Shown here piece by piece: positions 46,063 through 57,873 of a stretch of DNA of 64,000 nt (positions are counted from its first letter, which is position 1; each line of letters begins with the position of its first letter). The stretch comes from Lasiosphaeria ovina (taxonomy: Eukaryota > Ascomycota > Sordariomycetes > Sordariales > Lasiosphaeriaceae), in assembly GCA_033439765.1 (NCBI GenBank), contig JAULSN010000001.1, positions 8,494,001 to 8,558,000 on the forward strand. Direction: 5' to 3'. The notes beneath the pieces were generated by a model. That model had not been told where the DNA came from. It made no database searches and saw only the letters and a list, made by a program, of their open reading frames with translations. The translations under genes were made by a program, and so were the position numbers.

Positions 46063-47391
46063 TTAGTCTCGTTCGTCCTCGACATCCTCGACCTTCTGGG
46101 GCATCCTTTCTTTTTGGACGCGGGTTGAAGTTTGAACGCGCATGCTCTCGTCTCCATCACTCTCGAAATCGAGATCTGACGTGTCGTCGTCATCGCGTTG
46201 GGCCGCTTGTTCGGCGCGCTTCAGTTTCCGTAGCACCAACTCGTCCAGGTACAGGTCCTTGATTCGTAGCTCCTGGAGTAAAAGCGTCAGCGGATTTCAA
46301 AGCCTGCGAAATATGGGAAAGCCACGTACCTGGGAACAGACAGGGCACTTTGCGGCACCACCACTGGTTCTCAAAAAGTCCATGATGGCGGACTTCTCGA
46401 ATGTGTGTTTGCACTTGTGGTTACTGTACGGCTCGCGCATGACCTGCAGCGATAGCGGGCACTTCAGGTCGATGATCTCACGCTCTACCACGAGATCGTC
46501 GTCTTCGGGCTCGGCTGCTACATCCTTGGTGGGTCTGCCGCTTTGATCGAACCATGTGGACGCATCGGGCAGGGGGATCTGGTCATCTGGATGGAGGGCG
46601 TCATGCCATGTCCTCTTGAAGGAGATATAGTCATTGTTCACGGCGTATCGCTCGTGTGCGCTCATGGCCTGGTACTCCTCCGCCTTGGCTTGCCGCTGCG
46701 TCTTCAGAATGTCGTGCACGTTCGTTAAGGGCGGAGCGTCGTGCATGTCCAGATCATCGTCGTAATCCTCAGCTTCGGCGTTATCCACCGCCTCCTCTCC
46801 ATTCTCGCTATCGCTATCTGCGCCAGGTCGCCGTGTTTGCTTCGGCGTCCTATCTCGCTGTCGCTGGGCCAGGAACTGGGCTCGCTGTGTATTCGCCTCC
46901 TCGACGGCTCTGTGTACGGCTTCGAGCACCATCGTCTCGTCGTCTAGCTCGGCGCGACAGTCAATCACATCGCGCAAGGCCGCCTCGGCCCCATCCGTAA
47001 ATTCGCCTATCTCGGCATTGAGCTTTTCAACATATTTCTCCAAGTCGGCTTCGTACTCTGTCTTTTCGGTGATACCCTGTGCAGTGCGTTTCTCAATCGC
47101 GCTGGCCAGCTGGCGTTGTTGAGCAAACAGGACATCGTTGACACTGCCAACGCTGGAGCGTAGATAGACAGCCGACTTGGTGAGGTGGCCCTGATACTTG
47201 CCTTTCTCGCGGTTATTGGAGATATTAGACAGTGCGCGCCTGCCTACGTCGTTGATTGGGTGAGCGGGTACTGCGATGGGCGGCAGCTCGGTGGCTGGAG
47301 CGGCATCACGAACTGGTGCGGATCTCGAAGCTGAATCCGACGCCGATACCGACCCGCTGGGGCGGGGATGGCGCCGCAGTAGTGTCGGCAT
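46063..47391 (-). CDS. nse2: SMC5/6 complex SUMO E3 ligase Nse2/Mms21
   Basis: Nse2/Mms21 is the SP-RING SUMO ligase of the SMC5-SMC6 complex, acting in DNA repair and replication-fork maintenance. Two exons, 46330-47391 and 46063-46272, flank a 57-bp intron and encode 423 residues. An N-terminal helical region (about 80-180) would dock on the Smc5 arm. An acidic linker includes NAEAEDYDDDLDMHD. The SP-RING is well preserved: IIDLKCPLSLQVMREPYSNH, KCKHTFEKSAIMDFL and AAKCPVCSQ, with Cys311, Cys327, His329, Cys349 and Cys352 as the expected zinc and structural positions. After the splice comes ELRIKDLYLDELVLRKLKRA, as in fungal Nse2. The start was placed at MPTLLRRHPR; the frame is open upstream with a near ATG-like extension, but that is leader-like. 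Confidence 0.93.
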
Positions 47392-50147
47392 GATGGGAAT
47401 AGGCACAAGCTCTCCTTCTACCTTAGGTTGTCTCCCGGGCCAGGAACAGTGCCCAGTCAGGATGACGAGACGGATCAAAAAAGGCCTCGCTCGATTCCTG
47501 CGTCACGCCCTGAGGGATAAAAATCGTATGTAGGGGGTATGCACACAAGGTGAGACGAATCTCGTGTTTCCCCAAATGAACGAAACCAAATACTCGTCTG
47601 GACGCCTTTACGCTGGGCTGGTTACGGGGTGGTCGATGGAAACCCGACGGACGATGGCCTTGGTGCTTGCCTCGGTACCACAACAAGGCCCAAGATCAGG
47701 ATGGAAAACGTTGAGATTGGTGTCGTGCGATCATGGGGTCAGGACTCAGGGCAGCATGGAATGGAAACCGAGGATGGAAAGTGCTGTGCTCGATGACGGG
47801 AGGAACGAACGCGTGTGGAACGATCAGTGCTGCTAGTGAGACGCGTTTGTTGGCAGACCTTTCCCCAAGGGGTGGTTTTTGCGCTTTCCCATCTGCAGGA
47901 TAGCCCCTCAGCGAGCAGGCAAGGCAGGGGAAGCTTCGCGCTTGCCTGCTCTGGCTTAGCGGGGATCAAGTGACGTGGCACTGGCAGAAGCAAAAAGTCC
48001 ACAGCCAAGGGCGGGTGCCGACAGTTCCCCCTTGAGATGCCCGTCTGTCGATCAATTGGCCAAGGACCTGAGCGAGCAGCTCCACACAGATCTGTCCTGG
48101 GGGCACCCTCGCCCAGCCTTCAGCCTCATCGACGATTTGAGGGTGTCAAAGACTACACGTGAATACACAACAATATTTCGTACACTACGTGCGGATGGCA
48201 CGGCAATATGTTTGCTCCCATTGATTTACGACAGCGCTGTCTGGCTTCACCCCCACTCTCGTCAGTTCCACACTCAAGCGTACCTTGCCTACCTGATGGG
48301 TACCTAAGGTAGGTAGGTAGGTATGTATGTACATACATGCACCATAATCCGCGTTCCAAACGCTAAATAACGCTAAACAATTGCATTACTAGACGGACGG
48401 AGAGATGGTGCGAGCCTAAGGCGGGTGCTGTGACCAAAACACGATTGCGATGCTGCAAACATCCCTCTCCGTGAACCCATCGGCCCCCGCAACGCCCATC
48501 AGCCCGGCTACTGCTCTTCATTCTTCCTGGCCCCTCGCCCCTTGCTTGGGTGCGGCCCTCTGTCTTCTCTGCCTGCCGCCGAGCGTAGTGTGGAGAGATG
48601 GATGTCCTTATGATTGACGGGGCCGTAATTGCGGAGAACGTCGTGCCCAGCTTCGCATCGCGCGCGTGCCGTCTAGGAGTGGCGCTGGAAGGGGAGGCTG
48701 TGGGAAACCAGTCTGCGATGCTTCCAGAACAGGAAAGCTGACGTCCACGCCTTGCTTCGGCCTGTAACGGTCCTGCCGACATCCACGAGGCAGCCCGCAG
48801 TCAAGCTGCACTACACAAGGGATGACATGATGCACGCCCACTACCTTGTCGGCTACCTATGTGACTTGATGATTCAGATGCGTCCCATCCCCCATTCCCA
48901 AGCAGCATTCGGATACCCTCCCTTGCGGGCAGCCGCCAATGCCGCAAGCTCTCCTCACCCACCGCCTCGGTTGCCTACACCGTGTCCGTTTCTTTTCCCT
49001 CTCTCCGCCTCTGGGGTCGAGACGGCGGTGCTGTGGTAGGACTTCTGTGGCGCTCAGAGCGGCTGTAGGGGAGATGGGGGGAGCTTCGTTTTAGGTTGGC
49101 GGAGTCCGGAGGATTTGCGCCGAAGCTACTCTACTAAGGAAAGCCTTCGAGCGTTGGATGGCGCGCGGAGCCAGTCGTTGGGACGGGTCTGCTGTGCGCG
49201 TTGTCTTTGGTCCGATCTGGGGGAGGGGGTTGGGTTGTGGGTGCTCAGCCGCTGATGCTTTCAGATCTGCGGCCAAAAACGTTGTCTGTCGGGATCGTCA
49301 AAAGTGCTGGTTGTCGAAGGGCGACCGGTCACCACTGAAGGTAGCTCGGCTCAGCCCGGATTGGTCAAAGCCCAGGCCCTGGACCCCATGTCATGGGTCT
49401 TTGAGGGCCCAGAAGACGCCCGCATGCTGGGCTGCTGGTCCGTCCTTTGAGATGGCTCCGATCACAGCGATTCCCCATGCGCGCTGCGATCACAACCAAA
49501 CCGAGACCACAACAGGATCGCACTAGCACGGCTGGCCAAAGCCGTCTTGCCGATTATTCCGCCGCAAAAATGCCTTTGGGTCTTGACCGGTCTCTGCACG
49601 TGTCGTGTCTGGCGATTTGCTCCCGCCCTTTGTCCCTCGCTCTGCACTCGTTTATCGCGCCCCCTCCGGTCGCTCCTCTCCCAATGAGCGGAGCTTGGGG
49701 CTAAGAGATGCTGCTGTCTAGCACTGCTTCGATTGTGCCGCCACTAGTTTGCCGATGCCCCTAGGAGGATCTCGATGGGACTCGATGACGGTTAGCGTTG
49801 GGCATTGGGCATTTCTGTCCGCCCTCTGGCGACCACCTCAGACTCTGGCAATTTTAGAATTTGGATAAGCCTCAAGCGTCGTTAAATATTCCCCTCGTGC
49901 CGTCACCCCCAACCATTCGTCTTGCTATTCTCCCCTTGTCACCGGGCCACCTCGGGTTTTTCCATTGCTTCGGCTTCATTGGTTCAGCTTCTTCATTGGC
50001 CCTTGCCGTTGATGTCTTTGCCACACAACCGACCTCCTATCACGCAACCTACATTGGTTCGGGGCCGCAGCAGGCTCGCCGAGTGAGAGGACGAGGCCCC
50101 GGTCTTGCCGCACCAGCTCCCCACCACACCCACGCCTCCAGAACAGC
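47392..50147. other. Divergent intergenic region nse2 / vvd
   Basis: About 2.75 kb. It includes a TAGG/TATG-type tetranucleotide run with a 16-bp perfect palindrome (ATGTATGTACATACAT, 48323-48338) and a cluster of GATC/CGAT motifs at 49459-49519 upstream of the light-receptor gene. ORFs here carry no recognisable domains. Confidence 0.45.
49459..49519 (+). promoter_or_regulatory. Candidate light-response element cluster upstream of vvd
   Basis: CGATC (49459-49463), CGAT (49468-49471), CGATC (49487-49491) and GATC (49516-49519) fall within 61 bp, about 630-690 bp upstream of the vvd start. White-collar complex elements in Neurospora are built from paired GATC/CGAT-type half-sites. Short motifs like these occur by chance, so this is a candidate only. 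Confidence 0.35.
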
Positions 50148-50816
50148 ATGGACATGAACCCTTGGGAGGAGGATGCCGCTAGATATCAGGTACTGGCTTG
50201 TCTGCCCCTTGTAGGCCTCTGCACCTGCTCACCCAAGTTTGGGCGTACCAGGACGAGACGTCGCAGGGACAGGCGCACGACGCTCTCATATACCCGGGGC
50301 TATACAGCGCTAGCAGCTGGGATATAATGGGTATTCTGGTTAGTCATTTCTGGTCAAAGTCAGGTGGTCCGCTGTTTAACCTGGCAGCTAACACCCGAGC
50401 AGCTCCAGATATACCAACGACCGAACCCACAAATACAACTGGGCAATCTGGATGCTTCCTGTCCCATCATCATGTGTGATTTGACACAACCAGATCAGCC
50501 CATCGTCTACGCTTCTCCTGCCTTTCTCGACATGTCCGGCTACACTCTACCCGAAGTCATGGGCAGAAACTGTAGATTCCTCCAAGCTCCTGGCGGCAAG
50601 GTCAGACCGAGGTCGACGAGGAAATATGTCGACAAGGACATTATCCGCAGGATGCGTAAGGCCGTCGATAGGAAGACGGAGCTCCAGATCGAGGTTGTCA
50701 ACTTCAAGAAGAACGGCGAGCAGTTCCTTAACCTGCTGAGCATGATTCCCGTGCAAGTAGGATCCCCCGATTACAACTACTGCGTCGGCTTCCAGCATGA
50801 CTTGCGGCAGGACTGA
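50148..50816 (+). CDS. vvd: Vivid-type blue-light receptor (LOV/PAS domain)
   Basis: VVD is a small flavin-binding LOV protein that damps white-collar-driven light responses (photoadaptation); the Trichoderma homologue is ENVOY. Exons 50148-50189, 50252-50338 and 50403-50816, with introns of 62 and 64 bp, encode 180 residues; Neurospora VVD has 186. The N-cap MNPWEEDAARYQ and WDIMGILLQI align with VVD's MNPWE and YDIMGYL segments. The LOV core runs through PIVYASPAFLDMSGYTLPEV, GRNCRFLQAPGG (photoactive Cys at residue 100), TELQIEVVNFKKNGEQFLNL and YCVGFQHDL. No other domain is present, which separates it from WC-1. The gene is convergent with the GH7 gene, whose stop is 1.24 kb away. Confidence 0.95.
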
Positions 50817-52060
50817 ACCACCGACACTGCCGATATGAGATTCGCACCCTTCATCATTTTTTCTTTCTTTTTTCTTGTCATCACATCAACGTTTGAGGCG
50901 GTGGTTTTTATGATGCACGATTTTACTCTGTTCAAAGACATCTCGCTGCTAGGCACGATCAGATACCCCGGAAACTCTCAAGTTTCATAGACTCTCCTTT
51001 TTTTTATCATTTTGGATACGCATTTTCAACTTTCAAAAAGCCCGCACATGAATTCAGCATTTTGGTCATGTCTGGAGCATTCTATCTCTTTGGGATATTG
51101 CATTGGCGATGAGTTAGGTGGAGTGCGCGGAACAGGTTCATTGGGGGGGCATCGAGACAAGGCGATCAAGAAAGTAACGAACGATACCGGACTCTCATCA
51201 TGCACTGGGACGAGGCAGCCTAGTGCTCGGGGGGTCATCTAGCGGATTGTGGGCTGCGACGGCATTTTTTGAGGATATTTCTGCTTTTTTGAGGCTCTTG
51301 TTGCATCATGTCATGTTCAATTCAAAAGTCCCAGTTCTAACCGCAGTTCTGGCTCAACTAACTGTTTTTCTGTCTCCGCACAACCAGCCAATCAGTTCAC
51401 TAGCACAACTGTGTGCAACCGGGATTTGGAGAAGCTCTAATTATTTCCATCATCCATGAAGACAGGAAGAAACTCGGAAACGAAATCTTTGCCTGTGGCT
51501 TACAGAAATCGTGACGTCATGGCTGGGACGAAAGAAAAAAGGGGCGGAGGAGTGAGAGAGCTGATTCGTTGCTTCAACCAAAATCCTGCCCGCCCGCCCA
51601 GTCGGAGAGTTTTGCGGCTGGAAACCAGAACCCAAATTACCATACCCATTTGTGTCAAAGGAAAAGATACGTAAAAGGGGAAAAAAAAAGCCACAAAGAG
51701 CCGCCATTCGACGCGACAAGATTACAGCACACCAGAATGATGGCAATGTCCTTTTTGTAACTCGAGAGGTTTTTCTATCAGAACACGACACACACACAAT
51801 CACATGGGGTGTGTTTCTCCGCTTCTAATGCTATACACGACACAACACGCACGCACGCACGCACGCATGCACACAAGAAAGAGACAATCTCATGCACCTA
51901 CTCCTGTCTTTTCATCCCCTATATACCTACCTACCTAGCCACGCGCAACGCCCCACCCGCCCGACACGCTTAGATCCATCACTGCAAATGGCGAGAGTTT
52001 CTCGGGCGGGCGCCACAGAGCCGTGCAGCAGCAGTGCACCGTCCCAGCAGGCTGGGGCCT
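50817..52060. other. Convergent 3' region between vvd and the GH7 gene
   Basis: About 1.24 kb. It contains T-rich 3'-UTR-like sequence after vvd and a CGCA-type tetranucleotide microsatellite at 51846-51867. No gene recognised. Confidence 0.5.
51846..51867 (+). repeat. CACG/CGCA tetranucleotide microsatellite
   Basis: Five consecutive CACG-type units in intergenic sequence near the 3' end of the GH7 gene. Confidence 0.85.
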
Positions 52061-53710
52061 TTACGAGGGCTGCTTGAAGGTGGAGCCGATGGGGCCGAAC
52101 TTGATGTTGGCTGTGTGTGTGTGATGGGCTGGTTAGTGCGGTTCGTAGAAATATAGAGAGAGGGAGGAAAGACACATACAGTAGATGACCTGGTTGGTGG
52201 ACTGGGTGCTCTCGACGTCGGCGGGCACGCCCGAGGCGGTGTCGCAGGTTCCGCGGCCCTTGCCGGGCTCGTCGGCGCTGGCGTCGACGGGGAAGGTGGA
52301 GTCGAGCCACAGCATGTTGGCGAAGTGGTCGTCCCAGAGGGACATGACGAGCACCATGGGCTGGGCGGTGGCCTTGCTGAACTGGGGGAAGCCGCCCATC
52401 TGGTTGAAGATGTCCTTGTCGTTGAAGGCGACCTTCTGCGACTTGCAGAAGTCGGGCGTGATGCTATTGCCCGGGTTGCCGGGGATAGTGCTCTCCGAGT
52501 TGGCAATCACCTTGCCGTTCTGCACATAGAAGCGCTTGATCTCGGAGAGGTCGCTGCCGCTCTTGATGAACTGCGTCACCACCGTCATCTTGCTCTTGGT
52601 GTCGACCGTCATGCCGGGGCCGTAGAAGTCCTTGACACCCTGGCGGTACGAGTTGAAGTCGCAGCCGTCGGGGTCGCACGAGCCCGCGTAGCGAGTGTCG
52701 GAGTAGGTGCCGCCGCAGTCATCGCCGCTGCAGCGGTGCTGTCCGATGGGGTTGCAAGGGTGGGGTGTATACGCCGTCGAGATGGAGTTGGCCTCCCTGG
52801 ATACGAAACCAAGTCAGAATATGTGGGAAGAGCATGAAGATGCAGGCTTAGGCCACGTACCAGATATCCATCTCCGTGCAGCACGAGCCCCAGCCGCCGG
52901 CACCGGCGTTCGGGTCGTTGGACGACTCCTTCCAGTCCGCAACGTTGGCCTCGCCGTTGATGAACTTGAGATCACGCGGGCACTGCGCATCACAGTAACC
53001 AGTGCCGTACTTGGCACCGGCCTTGTTGCCAGAGTACTTGGACAGGCCACCATCCTCGTCCATGGCCACAAAGTAGAGGGCGCCATTGAGACCGCAGCTT
53101 GGGGCCAAGTTAGCTCCTGATTACCTGTGTGCGAACATTGCGTCTCTTCTCTCATAACTTACCCAAGCTTTGAGACGTCCACGTCGAACGTGAACTCGTT
53201 ACCAAGGAGCGTGAACATCTGGTACTTGGTCGCGCTGGCCATCAGGTACAGGCGCGAGCCGATGTTGGTAGCTGGATAACTGCAAGTTAGCCGCCACGCC
53301 CTGCATGCAGCCGTCGCTCACGGTCGACAGCTCTCCACGGTAGGATAGATCTTACCGTATTCACCCTTGGTGATGAACTTCAGCGTCAAGGCGTTGCCGC
53401 TGGTCGAGGCTCCGTACGTCGACGGGTAGTTGGCACCATCAACGGCGCAGTTGGCAGCACAGCTCTTGGAATCTTTGCAGATGGTCGTGTTCCACTTGTT
53501 GCCGTCGTAGCAGTTGGAGTAGCCGCCCTTGTCGTGAACCCAGCGCCAGTTGGAGTCGATAGTGACCTCTCCGTTCTGGTTTGTGCAAGAGCCGCCGGAG
53601 CTGCACTTCTGCCACGTCATCTTGGGATGGGTCTCGGTCTGCGAGGTCCCGACCTGCTGGGCCGAAGCCATGCCCACGAGGGCCCCGAGGGCGGCGAGTT
53701 TGGCAATCAT
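52061..53710 (-). CDS. cbh1: Secreted GH7 cellobiohydrolase (catalytic domain only)
   Basis: GH7 cellobiohydrolases release cellobiose processively from cellulose chain ends with retention of configuration. Five exons, 53356-53710, 53163-53271, 52861-53097, 52180-52796 and 52061-52110 (introns 84, 65, 64 and 69 bp), encode 455 residues. A 17-residue signal peptide ([17 protein letters not shown]) precedes Gln. The catalytic motif EMDIWEAN is split by an intron inside the Trp codon; Glu230, Asp232 and Glu235 correspond to nucleophile, assisting Asp and acid/base. Other family blocks are [73 protein letters not shown] and [20 protein letters not shown]. The last exon supplies [16 protein letters not shown]. 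No linker or cellulose-binding module follows. Tunnel-forming loops favour cellobiohydrolase over endoglucanase. Confidence 0.95.
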
Positions 53711-56700
53711 GTTGGGCAGACTTTCACTGGGAGGCGGCTCTTGGCGACGGGTTGATCTACAGATGTGATGCGGCGGGTCCGTCTCGAATCGTGGGGAGGA
53801 TGGGATGGCGTCAGGGTTTTATATATCCGTTGCCCTTTCGCTCCGCCTCTCCTCTCTTCTCGCGACGTCTCGGTGGCCCTTGCTCCCTCCCAGCTTCACG
53901 TCCCAAAGAGGGATCTCGGTCCCCAGGGGTGCCTTTGCGAGCCATCCCGACGGCACAGCAAGCTGCCGGTAAGATGGGCCCGAAAGCCGAAGACATATTC
54001 CCTCATAGGATCCTGGGGTAAGATGAGGGTCCTGTCTGTAAATGAAGTGATATGGGACTCAACAGCCTGGATTCTGCATATCCGGCCCCGGTTGCAATCT
54101 GTGCCCGCGAGAAAGAAAAAAAAATCATCGAGTGTGCGCTTGCTTTGCCGCTCTGTCCCACGGGTATGCTGAAATGCGGAGAAACTTGCAAGGCAAGCGA
54201 GACGCCACCCCCCTCCCCCCCGTACCAAAGGCTCCCGAATCCGGGGAGGTTTCTTTCCCCCTGACCTCCAACGCGCTGAAGGACCTGCCCGCATGAACCC
54301 CCAAGACCAGCTGCTGGTAATGAGTTGGTCGCCATCCTCAAGGGACGCCCGCCGCGTGACTCGGATGGACCATCTGTCTTGGAGCTGCGGACTATCCTCT
54401 CCGATCGGGCTGAGTCAAGGGCCTTACTCGGGCTCAGGAAGCTGGCGTGGGTGACGGCTTGGCGATAAGCACGGCCGTATAACGGCTCTCCAAACAGGAC
54501 CGCGGTAAAGGGCGCGCGCGCGCCACAGGCCCAGGCTGCAATCTAGGAAACCGGCCGAGAAGGGTTCCCTCGCCCCATCTTGCCCCAGATTACGGGGAGG
54601 GAGCGCTGATCGTGCGGACGACGCCACTGCTGTGCTCTCTCGGCGCGGCAGAAAGGGCCGAAGGTCGGCGTGTGGGGAAGCGTGGAAGCATTACAGTAGG
54701 GGCTAATAAAGACTTGTTAGCAAGATGACGGTAGCTGAGAGGAGAGGATTCGGTGCCAAGACCAAGTGAGGGCCTCTGTCGCTCGCCTGAGGGCCAAGCG
54801 TTGGGCGGGCAGTATAGTGGTGTATGGGGAGCGAGAGCTGGAGTCGTGCAGCGAAGCGGTAGGAAGGTGGATCTTGCCTCTCAAGCCGCACCAGACGCTG
54901 GTTGCGGCTGGTGGAATGCTTCGAGATGTCATGCTCTACGGCCCACGAGGCCCACTCACTCTTCCCAACGCGGCGCGGTAAGCCCAGCCGTTCTCAGGGC
55001 GCCCGCCGGCTAAACCAATTCGTCCAGATGCTTGGATTGATAAAGCGAGCGGATCGCCCGACAGCTGAGATGGAGGAGCAAGAAAAGGGGAAAGAAAGGT
55101 GACGCCTATGGGGGAAGGGGGGACCTGCGCGATGCTCCCCACACGGTTTGGCGGTTGGGGAAAAGAGAAGAAAAGAAAACAAGACGACAATCTCCACCTC
55201 CCTCGAGCCTCAGGAGGAGGGAGCCCCACGAACAGAAATACCCCGAGGGCGGGAGGCACACCAGCTCGATCGTGTTGCACGAGATCTCGATTCAGAGGGG
55301 GCGCATATAGCAAAACAATTACATTGAAGCGACTGAGGCCCTATTGCCGGGTCGTCGAGGCTGGAAATAACACTGGTCGAGATCCCTTCATCTTGGCCCT
55401 GGCCGCCGACAATTGCGGTCGGAATTCGGCAGTAGAGGCTCGTGAGGGGATCTCCAACGCGACTTGTCTTGTCAGTGGTGGGCAAAGGCCATTGACTGGT
55501 GGCTCGAGGCAGCCAAGTGCCAGTGTGGCCACCTCTGGGATATTAATTAGGTGAGGGGCAGCAGCATCACAAATTGGCCAGGGCTCTCCTGGTTCCGTTG
55601 CGCTGGAGAAAGTGGGCGCACGAATCGGAGCCAGGGGAAGCTAAACTGCCTGTTGGAGATATATTAGCCAGACACGAACAAACTTTTTTAGCCATTACAG
55701 TGGCCATGGAGAAACAATATCTCGACAGATTAATTACCTACCTCAACGTCAGCCGTGAGAAGCAACCAAGATGATCGCCAGAAATCACAACCGGGAAGTG
55801 CCTGTTCCTTTTTTTTTCTCCTTCCGTCGTCATGTTAGCGAGACACAAATACCAAACACCGAGGGAAGCTCTGTCGTCGGGATAGACGCCCGCACTCCGG
55901 CATAATCATTGCAGATCAGGCGCTAGGACTGGGCTCTACCGACGAACCACACGTTCGACGGCACTTGAATACGGATCGGCAGTCCACATCGGCACGGTGA
56001 AACATAGCGCAGATCAGGTCGGGGATGTGCGTAAATATTTGGTATTTCGACAAGGACAGACAACACGTGACTACGCCACATAACAACGACACTTCGTCTA
56101 CTTTGTCGGGGTCAAGCCCTTCCGTGGGTAGATGCGCTGGATATTGGACATGCCACCGAATGTCGAGAAGGGCCGGCACTAGGACGAGGCAGACGTGAGC
56201 AGGATACAATCTCCCCAAAGAGAGCGCAGTGATAGTCCGCACCCTTGGCAAAGGCGAACCCCAGACTTACATCCACCTGCCTCAAGCCACCCAAGTTCGC
56301 TACCGTATATTGAAGGGTCCCTAAGCCGAGTCTGCCTGACGCTCGTATCTCTATTCGCCTAGGTATTGCGGGAAGAGGGCATGCCGAGAATGCCCGGTCT
56401 TGCTGTCGGGGACGAGGCCTCAAGAAGCTGCCCAGTCTCGCCTCGGCTCCCACGCGAGCTTCCATTTGGTTTGGCTTTGAGCGATGCAATTTTTTTTACC
56501 TGTTTCCGTCTGGAGACCAAGGGATCCCCGAGGGGCGACAGGATGGAATTCGGCGAAAATGAATCCCGTCCAGCTTAATCGGAGGTTCGTTTTTCGAGGC
56601 CATCCTGAGAGGGTTTGGACAATCCCAGATGCAAAACGGCTTCGTAGACGACGAAGTGCAGCCCAGAGCTAGACCAATATAGAGACCGTTTGCCGGATTT

Positions 56701-56991
56701 GAACAGCAATCGGAAAGTGACATTGTTTCCACATAGTGTAGCTTCAAGGGATAGCGGGAGCACGTGAAAAGATATTGCGGGACAGTCTCGTGACATTGTC
56801 GCTAACCCCAACGACGCATGCAAGATCCAATATTTGAGGCAAAACGGACGTGTTCGTCAATGCTGTGTCACCAACGTCTGCCCGCTTTGGATCTTGTGAG
56901 TGCAATGAACAAAGGAGAACGGCGCCACTGAGCTGACCTGAGAGATATTCAACTTGGCCACGAAAAAGAACTCCAACGACGATCGTGCAAA
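53711..56991. other. Long divergent intergenic region GH7 gene / cupin gene
   Basis: About 3.3 kb. The GH7-proximal part contains the TATA box, several CreA-like SYGGRG motifs (53791-53796, 53921-53926 reverse, 54013-54018, 54241-54246) and one GGCTAA (54701-54706), the core of XYR1/XlnR sites. ORFs across 53.9-56.5 kb are chance-like; none has a family signature. Confidence 0.5.
53817..53825 (-). promoter_or_regulatory. TATA box of the GH7 gene
   Basis: TATATAAAA on the minus strand lies 107-115 bp upstream of the GH7 start codon, a usual spacing for highly inducible fungal cellulase genes. It is the clearest core promoter seen in the window. Confidence 0.6.
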
Positions 56992-57659
56992 ATGGCATCT
57001 CGAGGTCCAGTTCCAGTGAAGCTATTCAAGAGAGAGGCCGCGGAAACGCTGCGCGTCGGCCCCATGACCATTAGGGTGTACGAGGATGGTTCTCTTACGG
57101 AGAACCGAGTGAGCGGCGTGCTTCTCGAGATTCCACCCGGGGCATCGGGACCTCCCATGCATTGGCACAGATTTCACGACGAGCTCTTCTTGGTGACGAA
57201 AGGTAGTTGGCCCAAATGTGGTCGATTGAGAGTTTGGTGTTGACCAAAGATAGGGACAATGCGATTCGTAACCCCCGACGGCAACGTGGACGCCTCAGCT
57301 GGGGACCTGATGACAGTTCCACCTCGGGCTATTCACACGTTCAAGAATGCGTCCGAAACTGAAGGTTGCGAGTGCTACATGACCGCGACGCCGGGTAAGG
57401 ATTCCAATCCAGATGGCCAATAGTGCTCATTCTAGGGGTCTGCTGACTCGGTTTGATCGTTGAGCGCACTATGTGGACTGTAAGTTTCGAGCCCTGTCGC
57501 TTGCATCCGACAGCGACGAACATGCTGCTAATCAAGTGGCCAGACTTCCGGATGATTGCCAAGGCAACCAAGGATGGAAACCCAATCCCCTCTTCTGATG
57601 TAAAACAGATGATGGCCCTGTTTGGAACCTTTCCGCCGGACGTGGAGTCGGAGCCTTGA
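56992..57659 (+). CDS. Small cupin-domain protein
   Basis: Four exons, 56992-57202, 57254-57394, 57465-57479 and 57544-57659, with introns of 51, 70 and 64 bp encode 160 residues. The third exon is a 15-nt microexon contributing the middle of AHYVDYF. A single beta-barrel cupin is visible: motif 1 is PPMHWHRFHDELFLVTKG (two His and Glu as metal ligands, then Gly), motif 2 is GDLMTVPPRAIHTFKN (third His). The C-terminal helix YFRMIAKATKDGNPIPSSDV follows the pattern of small bacterial and fungal cupins. Substrate is unknown; dioxygenase, isomerase or mere binding are all possible. It is convergent with the glycosylase gene, 214 bp between stops. Confidence 0.85.
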
Positions 57660-57873
57660 ATGGCATCCAGCAAGTCCAGAAGCAAGTTTTGCAAACCGGG
57701 ATGAGATCTTGATTGGAGAGAATTGTCACTTGAACTGCAATGTGTCCCTGGCCCCAGATATCTCGTCGCAAGTGGTATGCGGTCGGCCGAGAGCGATATC
57801 TGGCAGACAGAAATTTAGGAAGAACAAGTTTGTTTGTGGCTCGTATGACAGATTAATGGCCCAAATAATGTGG

